Shown here: positions 1 through 9,011 of the stretch, in pieces
Layout: each line of letters starts with the position of its first letter
Numbering within the stretch: position 1 is the first letter of the stretch
DNA from: an archaeon
GTDB lineage: Archaea; Thermoproteota; Nitrososphaeria; Nitrososphaerales; Gagatemarchaeaceae
Reading direction: 5' to 3'
NCBI GenBank assembly: GCA_016432545.1
Contig: CP066694.1
Coordinates: 744,001-808,000 of the forward strand
Length of the DNA stretch: 64,000 nucleotides
Program-made: the position numbers and the translations under genes
Notes under the pieces: generated by a model
What the model was told of the DNA's origin: nothing
The model's database searches: none
What the model saw: the letters and a program-made list of their open reading frames with translations, nothing else

Positions 1-2
1 GG

Positions 3-344
3 AGCCTTGGGACCATTGACGTGAGGTTCACCGTGATTTGGGACCCAAAGGGCAGGCCGTGGTCCGCTGACATGCAGTTCAGCCCGGTTACAGGGCTGCT
101 GGAGAACGGGACCCTGTCCGCCTACTTCTTCCAGACTACGAGGGTCTTCACGTACCACCTGGTCTCGTACCAGAAGTACGCTCCTATCGACTACACGCTC
201 GTCGGTTACGTCGGAATCGCAGCCTTGGGAGGAGTCCTGGTCTACGCTGTCCTCACCAGGAAGAGCTCAAGCGAGAAGAAGGTCGAGAGGGTCAGGCGGA
301 AGTTCGGGAGGAGGACGAGACACAGCCTGGGTCCTTTGACTTGA
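3..344 (+). CDS. 3' end of a membrane-anchored protein (partial)
   Basis: The reading frame is open from the first bases of the window, so the true start lies upstream and the GTG at 21 is probably internal. The visible part is a polar, presumably extracellular stretch followed by one hydrophobic segment (about residues 58-80 counted from the GTG) and a basic cytoplasmic tail rich in Arg/Lys. This is the layout of a surface protein anchored by a C-terminal transmembrane helix. The stop codon overlaps the TTG start of the next gene by 4 bases, so the two are probably translated together. I do not recognise the family. Confidence 0.6.
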   Translation, partial: SLGTIDVRFTVIWDPKGRPWSADMQFSPVTGLLENGTLSAYFFQTTRVFTYHLVSYQKYAPIDYTLVGYVGIAALGGVLVYAVLTRKSSSEKKVERVRRKFGRRTRHSLGPLT

Positions 345-844
345 TAGGGGGAGCCGACAGGAAGAGGGTAAGGCCCTCACTCAAGAACTTCGCATATTCA
401 GGTGGGGTCCTTCTGGCGGCGGTGTACGTCTCTGGATTCCTCCCTTTCGACTCCGTCCTGGAGCCGTTGGGAGCGATGTTGGCGACCGGGTCCGCGGTAG
501 GACTCTTCAGATACTTGCGCCTTAGGTCGAGGATTCCGAAGCCGTACGGAGAAGGGAAGATTACGGAAATCGATGCCGCGCGGGCCGCCAGGTCGGGCCT
601 GTTAATGGTGGCCGCTGGAGGCGCCGTTATGGTCGCGCTGGTCGGAGGCTCGTACTTCATCCCGGGGGCGATACTGTTCACCATCATCTTCGGCCTGATA
701 GGAGGACTTCCACTGCAAGAGCTCATCTTCTTCCTTACAGTCGTCGCTCTTGAGAGGAGGTCGGTGGCAAAGCTCTACGCCGTGACCCAGGAGACAGAGG
801 TCGCAGGAAGGCCCCTGCTACGAAAGACCGTGGAAGTCGACTAG
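341..844 (+). CDS. Membrane protein of unknown function
   Basis: A 167-residue protein with a TTG start overlapping the stop of the preceding gene (TTGA). Three to four hydrophobic segments are visible (about residues 18-35, 40-57, 86-103 and 106-130), separated by a basic loop, and the tail is charged. It is likely an integral membrane protein co-expressed with the upstream anchored protein. No family motif is recognised. Confidence 0.6.
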   Translation: MIGGADRKRVRPSLKNFAYSGGVLLAAVYVSGFLPFDSVLEPLGAMLATGSAVGLFRYLRLRSRIPKPYGEGKITEIDAARAARSGLLMVAAGGAVMVALVGGSYFIPGAILFTIIFGLIGGLPLQELIFFLTVVALERRSVAKLYAVTQETEVAGRPLLRKTVEVD

Positions 845-859
845 AGCCAAGTCCTGAAC

Positions 860-1240
860 CTAGAGCTCGCCCAGATTCATCCAGGCAACCTCTTGTGACT
901 TTGACCGAAAGCCCATGCCCTTCCATGGCTGTGGGAGTTCCCTGCGGATCTCTATGACCAGGGCTCTTGCAGATGTCCTGACGGTCCTCATGTCTTCGCC
1001 GGAACCGACCAGGGGCTTCACCTCCAAGGCAGACTCAATCCTGAAGGAGCTCCTTAGGGGGAAGCCGAACTGTGATCTGTTGAGGTTCTCGATGGTCACC
1101 AGGAATTTGACAGGGAAGGAGGTCTCGAACTCGGTTATCCGCTGGCCCCTGTTGGTGTAGTACTTGAAGCCCAGTCTCCCAAGAGAGGTCTCGACGGCCT
1201 TCGAGACTTCGGAATCGGCTAGCCGAGTTAAAGCTCGCAC
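860..1240 (-). CDS. Small conserved-looking hypothetical protein
   Basis: A soluble protein of about 126 residues, alternating short hydrophobic strands and charged helices, with no recognised motif. A longer frame reaches a TTG at 1279, but a TATA-like TTATAC (about 1262-1267, minus strand) would then lie inside the coding region. The GTG at 1240 is about 25 nt downstream of that box, as expected for a leaderless message, so I prefer it. Function unknown. Confidence 0.5.
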   Translation of the reverse strand: MRALTRLADSEVSKAVETSLGRLGFKYYTNRGQRITEFETSFPVKFLVTIENLNRSQFGFPLRSSFRIESALEVKPLVGSGEDMRTVRTSARALVIEIRRELPQPWKGMGFRSKSQEVAWMNLGEL

Positions 1241-1259
1241 AGGTCCCGTCCCACTTTGA

Positions 1260-1268
1260 CGTATAACA
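1260..1268 (-). promoter_or_regulatory. TATA box for the gene starting at 1240
   Basis: TTATAC on the minus strand, about 25 nt before the GTG at 1240. It supports the shorter start and a leaderless transcript. Confidence 0.4.
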
Positions 1269-1333
1269 GGGTTCGGCAACCGCGTCCGTAGGAACCTGAG
1301 ACGAGTCTGGGTTTGCTTGCCTAAAACGGGGAT

Positions 1334-1363
1334 AGCAATTGAGTCCGCGTGGACCCAATTGCT
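1334..1363 (-). terminator. Strong hairpin after the solute-binding protein gene
   Basis: Inverted repeat AGCAATTG/CAATTGCT enclosing GTCC/GGAC with one A-C mismatch and a 4-nt loop. On the minus strand it follows the stop codon of the solute-binding protein gene by about 10 bases and is followed by a short T-rich stretch. It is most likely the 3' end or a stabilising hairpin of that mRNA. Confidence 0.6.
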
Positions 1364-1372
1364 CGAATGTGT

Positions 1373-3847
1373 TTAGTGGACGTTGAATCCAGATGCTTGG
1401 TACCAGGTCCGCTTAAGGCCCTGGAAGGTGTACGTGGTCGAAACCACGATCTTGTAGTTGCCCGGTGCGAGCAACGCAGTTGGGATGGAGGCTGAGTATA
1501 TTCCAGTTCCAGTGTTCTTGGCTAGGTTGTACTTCTTGACCAATGCTCCGGCTGCGGTGTAGACGCCGACTGCCTTGCCCAACGAAGCCCACGACTGTCC
1601 AGGGTTAGTTCCCTTGACTTGGCAGGTTCCGGTAGCGCCCGAAGCTACTCCACAGTATGCAGAGGCTGTCGGGTTGAAGATGGGCATGTACAGCGCGGTG
1701 CTGAACAGGAAGGGAGTTCCGACTGCTACAGAGTTCGCCGAGACGTTAGAGTCCCAGGCGGTCCTGAAGTAGTACGGGTTCCTGTCGATCTCGCCAGTGC
1801 CGGTGGGTGTATCCCAGCTCTTCAACCAGAACGGCCCTGAGCCGACTTCTAAGTTGTTGAGGAAGAATATCCACTTTGGTGCCTTCGGCGCATTCTGTGT
1901 CGAGTAGGCGTTTACGAAGAAGAATGACTTCGTGGTGTCTACTGTCGACAGAAGGGTCGAGACGTGGTCGGTGTTGAAGTACTTCCACATGTGCTGTGGG
2001 AAGACTGGTACTAGGACGTTGGGAAGGTTCCAGAACGAGGAGCTGTTGAGGTAGATGTCGATCGAGTACTTGCTAGTAACTACCGACGCGATGAGTCCTG
2101 CAGAACCGCCCGCAATGCCGCTGAACGGAGAGGCACTGTCTGGGTAGTTGGGGCTCGCCGCTACGTTGGTGAAGTCCAACGAGAACTGGTAGTCAGTAGC
2201 AGTGAACGGGATCTGGTCGTAGAAGGTGATGTTGTTCGCGAAGTTGAGAGTGATCTTCTGACCGCTCACAATGTTCTGGGCTGTGTGCTGCCCAGCTCCC
2301 TTTAGTTGCTGGTAGTTGAACTCCGCCTTTCCACCTGGCGTCATTCCTGAGAAGCCAACGATGGAGTGGCTGGTGGTCATGTAGTCCATGAATGCGTTGA
2401 CAACGTTTGTCTGGGATGGAGGAGTGGCCAAGGCCGTGTCGTAAATCGAGCCGTAGACATCTGCCTGCCAGACCCAATTGGTGTTGTACAGCGGGAACAA
2501 GCCATCTTGGTCCGATACCTGCTGCAGCGCTAGCTTGAAGGTCCCGCCTACGACTCCCGCGTTGGCCGTGAATGGATACGAAGTATCCAAGTCACAGGTC
2601 GAGGAGCCGCACTTGTGGACGTTGAGCAGCGTGTAGAACAGGCCAGTAAGGTCGTTCGGACTCTGGGTGGCTAGGTTCGCGTAACCAGTCCAACCGTTGG
2701 AGTTGTCCGCGAAGAGCTCGTTCTCGAAGTATCCCATTACAGTTGGGAGCTGCTGCGAGTATCCGATTGCGAAGTTCTTCGCCCATCTGTTAGCAGTGGC
2801 CGCGTCGGGTGCCAGCAAGACTTTGTTGGTCGCGACGTTGATGTTGACATGTGTGGCGTTGGTAACTGTTGACGATTGGTCATCGTAGTTCATCGTGTTG
2901 GTCGGTATTCCTGAGAACTGGGAGTTGTACTCCTGAAGGTTCCCGTTGAATGCCGGACCTGAGATGAACCCGAAGGTCAGCATGTCGCAGTGGTCTGCGG
3001 TGATTGCTGTGCCGTTAGTTACCTGTGGGTTGTTACCACCAGTGCCCGAGTTGTAAGACCCAGGCGTGGTGACCTCAGCAGCGTTCGGGAGGAAGCAGTT
3101 TGCTTGTGCTCCGCCGCCGCCGACGAGGTGGTTGTTGAAGCTTAGCCCAATCTGGGATGCCTCGAATGAAGTCCTAGCGCCCCATGGATTTCTGTGGTGA
3201 GTCGTTCTCCTCCACAAATCCGGCGAGAATGGGAGTGTGTGGCCTGCATCTTTGAACCAGAGAGTCGAACTGTTGGCAGTCGACGCTGTGCAGCCGTCGC
3301 AGAAGAGTCCTGCTTGCAGGAGCTCAGATGCTGCGGCCGTCAGGTTCAGTGAGTAGGAGCGCACGCTCGAATTGCTGCCGTCCATAGGTTGGCATGCGGC
3401 GCCGTATGCAGCGCATGGCAGGACGTCAGGCGAAGCGGTTCCCTCAACACCGTTGAGGATTGTTGCTTGGATGTAGCTGTAGTCCTGCAGGTCCTGAATC
3501 GCCCTTCTATAGTGGACGTTGGAACCTGGGAACTTCAGCGTGTTGAACGCGATGCCGAACCACGAATAGCTCACAGTCGAGTTTTCGATGACATCAGGGT
3601 TGCTACCCAGAGAGGTGTATGCGCCGGTGCTAAACGTCCATTCAGGAGCCTGTATGGTCCCTGCTGCGACTGCCCCCTGCATACCGCCTTCGGTGGTGTA
3701 GACGCTGATGATGACTTTGTCGACTAGAGGTCCGTGTGTTTGTGTCTGTGCTCCGTTGAAGTAGACACCTTCGGTCGCTGTTGCCATTGGAACTGAGGAA
3801 AGGATGAATGATATTGCGATTGCAAATACTAGGTATTTGCTGTTCAT
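1373..3847 (-). CDS. Extracellular solute-binding protein, family 5 (peptide/nickel ABC transporter type)
   Basis: An 824-residue secreted protein with an N-terminal signal peptide (hydrophobic core about residues 5-22). The middle and C-terminal parts resemble SBP family 5 lipoproteins that bind oligopeptides or other solutes for ABC import: aromatic-rich lobes, an FYDQIPFTATDYQFSLDF-like stretch near residue 545, and VFPQHMWKYFN near residue 620. At about 800 mature residues it is longer than bacterial OppA (about 540), which is common in archaea. No permease or ATPase genes are adjacent, so the transporter partner must lie elsewhere or the protein acts alone at the surface. A TATA box lies at 3876-3884 and a hairpin follows the stop codon. 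Confidence 0.75.
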   Translation of the reverse strand: MNSKYLVFAIAISFILSSVPMATATEGVYFNGAQTQTHGPLVDKVIISVYTTEGGMQGAVAAGTIQAPEWTFSTGAYTSLGSNPDVIENSTVSYSWFGIAFNTLKFPGSNVHYRRAIQDLQDYSYIQATILNGVEGTASPDVLPCAAYGAACQPMDGSNSSVRSYSLNLTAAASELLQAGLFCDGCTASTANSSTLWFKDAGHTLPFSPDLWRRTTHHRNPWGARTSFEASQIGLSFNNHLVGGGGAQANCFLPNAAEVTTPGSYNSGTGGNNPQVTNGTAITADHCDMLTFGFISGPAFNGNLQEYNSQFSGIPTNTMNYDDQSSTVTNATHVNINVATNKVLLAPDAATANRWAKNFAIGYSQQLPTVMGYFENELFADNSNGWTGYANLATQSPNDLTGLFYTLLNVHKCGSSTCDLDTSYPFTANAGVVGGTFKLALQQVSDQDGLFPLYNTNWVWQADVYGSIYDTALATPPSQTNVVNAFMDYMTTSHSIVGFSGMTPGGKAEFNYQQLKGAGQHTAQNIVSGQKITLNFANNITFYDQIPFTATDYQFSLDFTNVAASPNYPDSASPFSGIAGGSAGLIASVVTSKYSIDIYLNSSSFWNLPNVLVPVFPQHMWKYFNTDHVSTLLSTVDTTKSFFFVNAYSTQNAPKAPKWIFFLNNLEVGSGPFWLKSWDTPTGTGEIDRNPYYFRTAWDSNVSANSVAVGTPFLFSTALYMPIFNPTASAYCGVASGATGTCQVKGTNPGQSWASLGKAVGVYTAAGALVKKYNLAKNTGTGIYSASIPTALLAPGNYKIVVSTTYTFQGLKRTWYQASGFNVH

Positions 3848-3875
3848 ATTTTCGAACAGAACTTCGGCCCGTGAC

Positions 3876-3884
3876 CTTATTATG
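3876..3884 (-). promoter_or_regulatory. TATA box for the solute-binding protein gene
   Basis: CATAATAAG on the minus strand, about 33 nt upstream of the ATG at 3847; a transcript would start around 3855. Confidence 0.45.
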
Positions 3885-3938
3885 CATTGTTACCAGAACG
3901 ATTTCGCATGAACCCTCCGCGGCATCATCTAGGCGAAG

Positions 3939-3946
3939 TTTATAAC
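3939..3946 (+). promoter_or_regulatory. TATA box for the secreted protein gene at 3982
   Basis: TTTATAAC on the plus strand. Transcription would start near 3969, so a start at GTG 3982 or TTG 4000 leaves a leader of 13-31 nt. Confidence 0.5.
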
Positions 3947-3981
3947 AGAAATTCACCCCAAAAAAGAATAAGTAGCCTGCG

Positions 3982-4719
3982 GTGCCATCAGCGGGTTGCT
4001 TGAAGACTATTCAAGTATCTAGAAAACAACTGTACATCAGCACACTACTCATTGGGGCAGTGCTCGTATTCTCACCTGCGGCCCGCGCCGCGGGGTCCAC
4101 CTTCTCGTACCAGAGCGTCGGGGGCAACGACAACATCTCGATCGCGGCGAATGAGGACGGTTCAGCATTCACCGTAGACGGCAGCCTAGGCAATTGGTCC
4201 AGCAGCTACGCGGTCGCAGGCACCGGTGACGGTGACACGACCGATATCTTTGGGATCAACGGCACGGGGCTTGGCCACGCATTCCCAGGCGCTAACACAC
4301 CAACCAACAGCGTCGACACTGAGGGCAACGGGGCCACCATCAACGTCCACAACGGTGGACTGGGTGACGACCTCCAGTGGACGATAACCGCCGGCATCGG
4401 ATCGACTATCCAAGTCGGCGATGACAACCTCCTAAACTCGGCCGGGTTCGCAAATGCCACCTACTCCATCACTGCGGGTTCGGGATCTGGGGTCACCTTC
4501 AATGCGGCACCTTGGTTCTCCAACCTCACCAATCCACTCTTCACAGACCGCATCTACAACGGAACGTGGGCGGGCAACAACGGCGTCTTCGGTGGGAGCC
4601 CAGCGGCGGCTTTCAACTTCGAGTCGATGACCTATACGGTGACGATCACCGTTGGTTCTGGCTCGACAGTGACCATCGTAGCAAGCAACGCGACTAGCAC
4701 ATATACAGTTACAATGTAG
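3982..4719 (+). CDS. Small secreted Gly/Ser/Thr-rich protein, paralogue of the 14719-15309 gene
   Basis: A 245-residue protein with an N-terminal signal peptide (hydrophobic core about residues 17-36). The mature part is Gly/Ser/Thr/Asn-rich and predicted beta, with repeated GTGDGDT-like and GSGSxVTI-like strands and many N-glycosylation sequons. It ends in a hydrophobic-polar strand with no membrane anchor. The layout and short motifs match the smaller secreted protein at 14719-15309 (GSGDGDT; GSGSIVRI; a similar last strand), so the two look paralogous. GTG start; TTG at 4000 is an alternative. It may be an S-layer or matrix component, but the function is unknown. Confidence 0.65.
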   Translation: MPSAGCLKTIQVSRKQLYISTLLIGAVLVFSPAARAAGSTFSYQSVGGNDNISIAANEDGSAFTVDGSLGNWSSSYAVAGTGDGDTTDIFGINGTGLGHAFPGANTPTNSVDTEGNGATINVHNGGLGDDLQWTITAGIGSTIQVGDDNLLNSAGFANATYSITAGSGSGVTFNAAPWFSNLTNPLFTDRIYNGTWAGNNGVFGGSPAAAFNFESMTYTVTITVGSGSTVTIVASNATSTYTVTM

Positions 4720-4753
4720 CGTTGTCCACCGGGACAACGCCGTCCTCCTTTTT
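4719..4753 (+). terminator. Hairpin plus T-tract terminator
   Basis: Perfect 9-bp stem GCGTTGTCC/GGACAACGC (4719-4727 with 4732-4740, 4-nt loop), starting on the last base of the stop codon and followed by a run of five T at 4749-4753. Confidence 0.8.
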
Positions 4754-4788
4754 CTGGAAGAGCTATTAGGAAAGCATAGTCGAGTGGC

Positions 4789-5826
4789 TTGTTGAGAGTT
4801 CACAATTCGTCTAGTCCTCTTAGGCCCAGATTCCTCTGTTTGGTTGCTCTCATCTTTGCGGCAGAGTTAGCTTCAACACTCCCAGTGTCGTCTTCTGCGG
4901 CTCAGCTCAACTTTACCATCGTTACATCTGCAGGGGGAAACATCAGTAGACTAAATTGGAGGGCGCCCTTTCCCGTGGAAGTTACGTTCTCAGCAGTTAC
5001 CCCATTGACGGGGGCTCTATCTTATCACTGGGAATTTGGGGACGGGGTTGAAAGCACAGCAGCCGCCCCCGTTCACACCTTCGAAGGTGAAGGGATCTAC
5101 AACATTTCAGTAGTAGTGAGCAACACGGCCGGGTCGAAGACTTCCGCGAACAGGCTCTTCATTCCCTTTGCACCCGGATCTGGACCGGCAGTCATCGTGT
5201 CGCCTCCCACGGGCACTGCGGGAATAACCAAGGTCCTGCTTGCGGGAGGGTTCTATCACGCTAATCAGTCCGTACAGGTAAGGCTGGACGACACTCCCGT
5301 GGCAACCGTAGTCTCTGACAAGACCGGAAGCTGGCTGCTCAACATCACTAGGCTCCTGTCTCCGAGAGTAAACAATTCAGTTTACTCCATCACGACCGTC
5401 CCGTCCGCATTCAGTCGGACCTTCACGACGCTTCCAGGAGTCGCCGCGACGCCGAAGTCTGGCAACCCCGGGAGCTCAGTCTCGGTCATGGGATACTCCT
5501 ATCCGCCCGACGCCACAGTGCTGGTCTTCCTCGCGGGGGTCAGCGTTGGACAGGCGCAGTCAGACGCAACGGGCAGCTTCACGTCCAATTTCGAGTTGCC
5601 AGGCACTTCGCCTTTCTCGCAGGCAGGCAGCTACTCCTTTAGCACGTTTCCCGACATACAAGGCGAAGGAGCGAACTTCAGAGTTCTGACGACGTCGGGG
5701 GTCGGGTTCCTGCCAGTGGACAACACCTACGTCCTGCTGACGTTGGCGGTTCTAATCCTCTTTGGGGGTCTGATTGCGGTCCGGAGGCGGCGGAAGCCGA
5801 GGATCGTTTCATCTCGTCTCAAGTAG
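4789..5826 (+). CDS. Cell-surface protein with PKD domain and C-terminal membrane anchor
   Basis: A 345-residue exported protein: signal peptide (about residues 15-37), a PKD-type Ig-like domain (about 45-130) with the diagnostic WEFGDG and HTFEGEGIYNISVVV strands, two further beta-rich Ig-like modules (about 135-295), one transmembrane helix (about 310-328) and a basic tail RRRRK. PKD domains usually mediate protein or carbohydrate contacts at the surface. TTG start. It follows the terminator of the preceding gene and appears monocistronic. Confidence 0.75.
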   Translation: MLRVHNSSSPLRPRFLCLVALIFAAELASTLPVSSSAAQLNFTIVTSAGGNISRLNWRAPFPVEVTFSAVTPLTGALSYHWEFGDGVESTAAAPVHTFEGEGIYNISVVVSNTAGSKTSANRLFIPFAPGSGPAVIVSPPTGTAGITKVLLAGGFYHANQSVQVRLDDTPVATVVSDKTGSWLLNITRLLSPRVNNSVYSITTVPSAFSRTFTTLPGVAATPKSGNPGSSVSVMGYSYPPDATVLVFLAGVSVGQAQSDATGSFTSNFELPGTSPFSQAGSYSFSTFPDIQGEGANFRVLTTSGVGFLPVDNTYVLLTLAVLILFGGLIAVRRRRKPRIVSSRLK

Positions 5827-5845
5827 GCTTAAGCGCGAGAATTCC

Positions 5846-5853
5846 TATATACC
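5846..5853 (+). promoter_or_regulatory. TATA box for the gene at 5877
   Basis: TATATACC centred about 26 nt upstream of the ATG at 5877, the spacing expected for a leaderless archaeal transcript. Confidence 0.6.
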
Positions 5854-5876
5854 TTCTACCATCCCCTTTTGAGGAA

Positions 5877-6776
5877 ATGCGGCTGGCCTCGGACAAGGCT
5901 AGAGATAGGCGTCACGCCAAGATAGCGGCCATAGGGCTAATCGCGGTGATTGAAATCGGGGCAGCCCTGTACTTCTTCGGGCTCCAGACCCCAAAGGTGG
6001 TCTTCGTCCCGCCGACGGAGACAACAACCAAGAGCACCGCCACGACATCAACGACCGTCGCACCCCCACCAATAGCGATTAGGACTGCGGGCATCTACAA
6101 CGACAGTCTTCGACTTACTGTAAAGAATAACGGCCCGCTTCCGACGCAGAACTTGTCAGTCACGAAGATATGCACGCCAGGGTTCCAGACCTGCTACGAC
6201 TACGGCAAGTTCGCGGGGAAGCCCTACAGCAAGATCTTCGTCCTTCCATCAGGGAAAGAATACGTCGACAACCTGACCAGGATCTGCGTGATGCCGATAA
6301 TTCACTGCTCGAGGTATTTTCCGGTCGTGAACGCCACGTACTACTTCAACGTCAAGTTCTCCTTCGACGGGGGGTCATCGGTCACTCTCCCGGTCACGGC
6401 CAAGACTAACAACACCTACGCCCCCAGGACTTCAGTCTTTGAAATCACCCCACAACTCACTTCGTTTTCGGGCAATCTGAGCGGGCGCATGATGGTAACC
6501 ATCACAGTCAACGACACCCTCGACGGGGCGAACTACACGGCCTCTCTCGACGTCTACGCGGCCAAGACCGGATACACGATGAGCGTGCTGTCGAATAGGA
6601 CGGGTTGCGGGCTGGCATGGGGGACTGACTGCGCCGATGGAGTCACCATCGTGTCTAGCTTCTCCACCGTGGACACGGGCATTGGAACCGGAGGCAACTT
6701 CTATGCACTTGTGATCAACGACGAGTCCTACAGATATACGAACTTCGCCATCTGGGCAATCCCACAGAGGGGTTAG
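5877..6776 (+). CDS. N-terminally anchored extracellular protein with Thr-rich linker
   Basis: A 299-residue protein: short basic N-terminus, one transmembrane helix (about residues 16-36), a Thr-rich linker (about 44-62), then an extracellular beta-rich region with many NxS/T sequons and six cysteines, among them CTPGFQTC, CVMPIIHC and a pair near residues 242 and 249 that could form disulfides. No catalytic motif is visible. The ATG lies about 26 nt after a TATA box. It is probably a surface protein; the domain resembles generic CARDB/Ig-like folds but I cannot assign it. Confidence 0.65.
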   Translation: MRLASDKARDRRHAKIAAIGLIAVIEIGAALYFFGLQTPKVVFVPPTETTTKSTATTSTTVAPPPIAIRTAGIYNDSLRLTVKNNGPLPTQNLSVTKICTPGFQTCYDYGKFAGKPYSKIFVLPSGKEYVDNLTRICVMPIIHCSRYFPVVNATYYFNVKFSFDGGSSVTLPVTAKTNNTYAPRTSVFEITPQLTSFSGNLSGRMMVTITVNDTLDGANYTASLDVYAAKTGYTMSVLSNRTGCGLAWGTDCADGVTIVSSFSTVDTGIGTGGNFYALVINDESYRYTNFAIWAIPQRG

Positions 6777-6806
6777 CCTCAGAGAGGTCCAGTTACGCGG
6801 CCTGCC

Positions 6807-8063
6807 CTATGTCGCCGTGAGGTTGCGAGGGTCCTCTTGTGGTGGCTTCCTTAGCCTACGATGGCGGAGCCGATACGCGATTGCCGCAAGGAGTAGGAAG
6901 AAGAGGATCAGCGCGAGGGCGAGAAGCATCCCGGGAGTGGGGAACTGGGCAGGGGCCTCCTCCACGGCTGAGGCGGTAGTCGAAGTGGTGATGACTTGGG
7001 TGTTGGAGATAGTGGTCGCGCGGCTCGTGGTCGATGTCGATGTCCTGGCGGGGAGGTCCCTGATTACTGAAATCGTATCGTTGTCAATGTTCGCGACATA
7101 GGCGAAGCCAGTGTAGTGGTCGACAGTCACTTCCGCTGGTGATCCTCCGACGGTGAGGTTAGCAATCGACCCCCAAGACTTCTCCTTGAAGACAGACACT
7201 GAGCCGTTGTCACTGTTCGCAACGTAGACGAGTCCGTCGACGCGGTCCACATCGACCGATGAGGGAGAGTAGCCCGTTGTTAGGTTCGCTATCGACTGGT
7301 AAGACGTCCCGCCGAAGACCGAAAGGGTATCGTCAGCCCCGTTGACCACGTACACGTTGCCGTTGGCAGGGTTCACAACCACCGAGTTCGGACCCCGGCC
7401 GAGGCTTACGTTGGCGGCCGACGTGTAGGTGGTCCCGCGAATCACTGAGAGCATTCTGTCCCTGGGGCTGACCACGTAGAGTGCCCCGGTGACTGAGTTC
7501 ACGGCGATTGCATCGGGGGACCTTCCCACCGGAATGGTGAATAGCTCGGTGTAATTAGTCCCCGAGATTACCGAGACGTCGTTATCATCCCTGTTGACCA
7601 CGTACACCCTCCTCGAACCCGGGTCGACGGCTACGGCCACTGGATTCGTGCCCACGGTCAGGTTGCCCACGACCTTGTTGTTGCTACCCCTGATCACTGA
7701 GACGAAGCTGTCGTTTTCGCTCACTACGTAGACCATGTGGATTGAAGGGTTGACCGCGATGGCGACCGGGTTGGCCCCGACTTGCACGGTCGCGATGACC
7801 TTGTCGGTCGCGGCCGAGATCACCGTGACAGTACCGTCCGCAGAGTTGGCGACGTAGATGACACTGGATATAGGGTCGACTGCGATGCTTACCGGTCTGT
7901 GCCCCACGTGGACTGTGGCGACTAGCGTTGGAAGGGCGTGGGCCTCAAAGCTCGAAGTCAAGTAGACCCCCATGATTAGGGCCAGTGTCAAGAGCGCCGC
8001 CAACCTTGTCGTGCGTGTGATTCCTTTTGGTCGGGTGTGTCCGAGTTCCAACCGATTGCGCAC
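6807..8063 (-). CDS. Seven-bladed YVTN beta-propeller surface protein with C-terminal sorting-type tail
   Basis: A 418-residue exported protein: N-terminal hydrophobic segment (about residues 20-42), seven YVTN-type propeller repeats (VDP/VNPxxGxVYV strands, about 45-335), a Ser/Thr-rich linker (about 338-368), a QFPTP motif near residue 373, a transmembrane helix (about 379-398) and a basic tail. This tripartite tail (short motif, helix, basic cluster) is typical of archaeosortase/exosortase substrates. GTG start, 12 bases after the stop of the archaeosortase gene, so it is the third gene of a three-gene operon. The 15 or so residues after the basic cluster are unusual for a sortase signal. 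The propeller resembles surface-layer proteins of archaea. Confidence 0.85.
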   Translation of the reverse strand: MRNRLELGHTRPKGITRTTRLAALLTLALIMGVYLTSSFEAHALPTLVATVHVGHRPVSIAVDPISSVIYVANSADGTVTVISAATDKVIATVQVGANPVAIAVNPSIHMVYVVSENDSFVSVIRGSNNKVVGNLTVGTNPVAVAVDPGSRRVYVVNRDDNDVSVISGTNYTELFTIPVGRSPDAIAVNSVTGALYVVSPRDRMLSVIRGTTYTSAANVSLGRGPNSVVVNPANGNVYVVNGADDTLSVFGGTSYQSIANLTTGYSPSSVDVDRVDGLVYVANSDNGSVSVFKEKSWGSIANLTVGGSPAEVTVDHYTGFAYVANIDNDTISVIRDLPARTSTSTTSRATTISNTQVITTSTTASAVEEAPAQFPTPGMLLALALILFFLLLAAIAYRLRHRRLRKPPQEDPRNLTAT

Positions 8064-8075
8064 CGACCGAGTAAT

Positions 8076-9008
8076 CTAGGAGGGCCTGCCCGGGTTCAAT
8101 CGCCCGGCCTTCGCCTCATGTCGGTAGAGCGTGGGGCTGCCCATCCTAGAGTAGACGACAAGAACTGCGACATAGAATCCAAGGAAGATGGCGTAGCCTA
8201 TCCAGTTGTGAAGGCCCCAGAGTGCCTCGGAGCCCCCGTCGTACCCGGCCCAGAGTAGGATCCCAATTCGGACACTGTTAAGGAAGACAAGGACGAGCAC
8301 GCCGACGACTCCAGTCTTCAGGGTCGAGGCCTTGTCCTTTCGCAGGTCGAAGTGCATCAGCCCGAGGAGTCCCAAGAAGGTCGTGACTGAAAGTATGCTC
8401 GAGCACCCCGCGGTTATGGTCCCACTCACGACTTCGCCGGACCGGGATATGAGCTCAAACTGGGTGCCCTGCCAGGCGACGGGAATCCCCGAGAGATTCA
8501 CGAGAAGGGCCGTGAGGGACGTTGAAAGTCCCGCCAATGGCTCACCAAAGGCGTATTGAATGCCAGACGGGGCCGTCACCCCTACCAAGTAGAGTGCTGC
8601 GTAGGGAAGGAGGAACTTCCTCGTTCTAGGGTTGATGACGAGGGACGCCCCATAGAAGGACATGATGAGGGTCGCGGCCGAGAGTTCAAGATACCTAGCC
8701 GTGAAAGGAGAGAAAGGTAGAGGAAGAAGAATCAGGGCCAGCCCGACGAGCCGGGTGCCTCTAGAACCCGAGAGTCCTTCCTCTCTCTGGAGGATCCCGT
8801 GGAATTCGTACCAACGGACGATGAAGAGTACGGCAAGCAGAGCTACGAACGGGATTGCTGGGAAGGAGCTCCCGAAGGTCTCGTCCAGCTTCCCGTCAAG
8901 GAGGCCGAAGAACGAGACCAACTGGCCCAAGTATAGCGTTGAAGAGATTGAAATGGCGAGGGCGAGCCAGAGGAAGAATCTGATGACGCCTCGGTCGGGG
9001 CGTCTCAA
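8076..9008 (-). CDS. Archaeosortase/exosortase family transmembrane cysteine protease-transpeptidase
   Basis: A 310-residue protein with about eight hydrophobic segments. It shows the family's catalytic trio in the usual order: Cys202 in the motif TAGCSSILS, Arg247 in NSVRIGILLW and His267 in GLHNWIGYAIF. In archaeosortase A this trio processes C-terminal PGF-CTERM tails of surface proteins and helps attach them to lipid. The genes on both sides, 3 and 12 bases away on the same strand, encode propeller proteins with sorting-like tails, the obvious candidate substrates. TTG start. It could belong to the thaumarchaeosortase (PEFG-CTERM) or PEF-CTERM subfamily; I cannot settle the subfamily by eye. 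Confidence 0.85.
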   Translation of the reverse strand: MRRPDRGVIRFFLWLALAISISSTLYLGQLVSFFGLLDGKLDETFGSSFPAIPFVALLAVLFIVRWYEFHGILQREEGLSGSRGTRLVGLALILLPLPFSPFTARYLELSAATLIMSFYGASLVINPRTRKFLLPYAALYLVGVTAPSGIQYAFGEPLAGLSTSLTALLVNLSGIPVAWQGTQFELISRSGEVVSGTITAGCSSILSVTTFLGLLGLMHFDLRKDKASTLKTGVVGVLVLVFLNSVRIGILLWAGYDGGSEALWGLHNWIGYAIFLGFYVAVLVVYSRMGSPTLYRHEAKAGRLNPGRPS

Positions 9009-9011
9009 GGG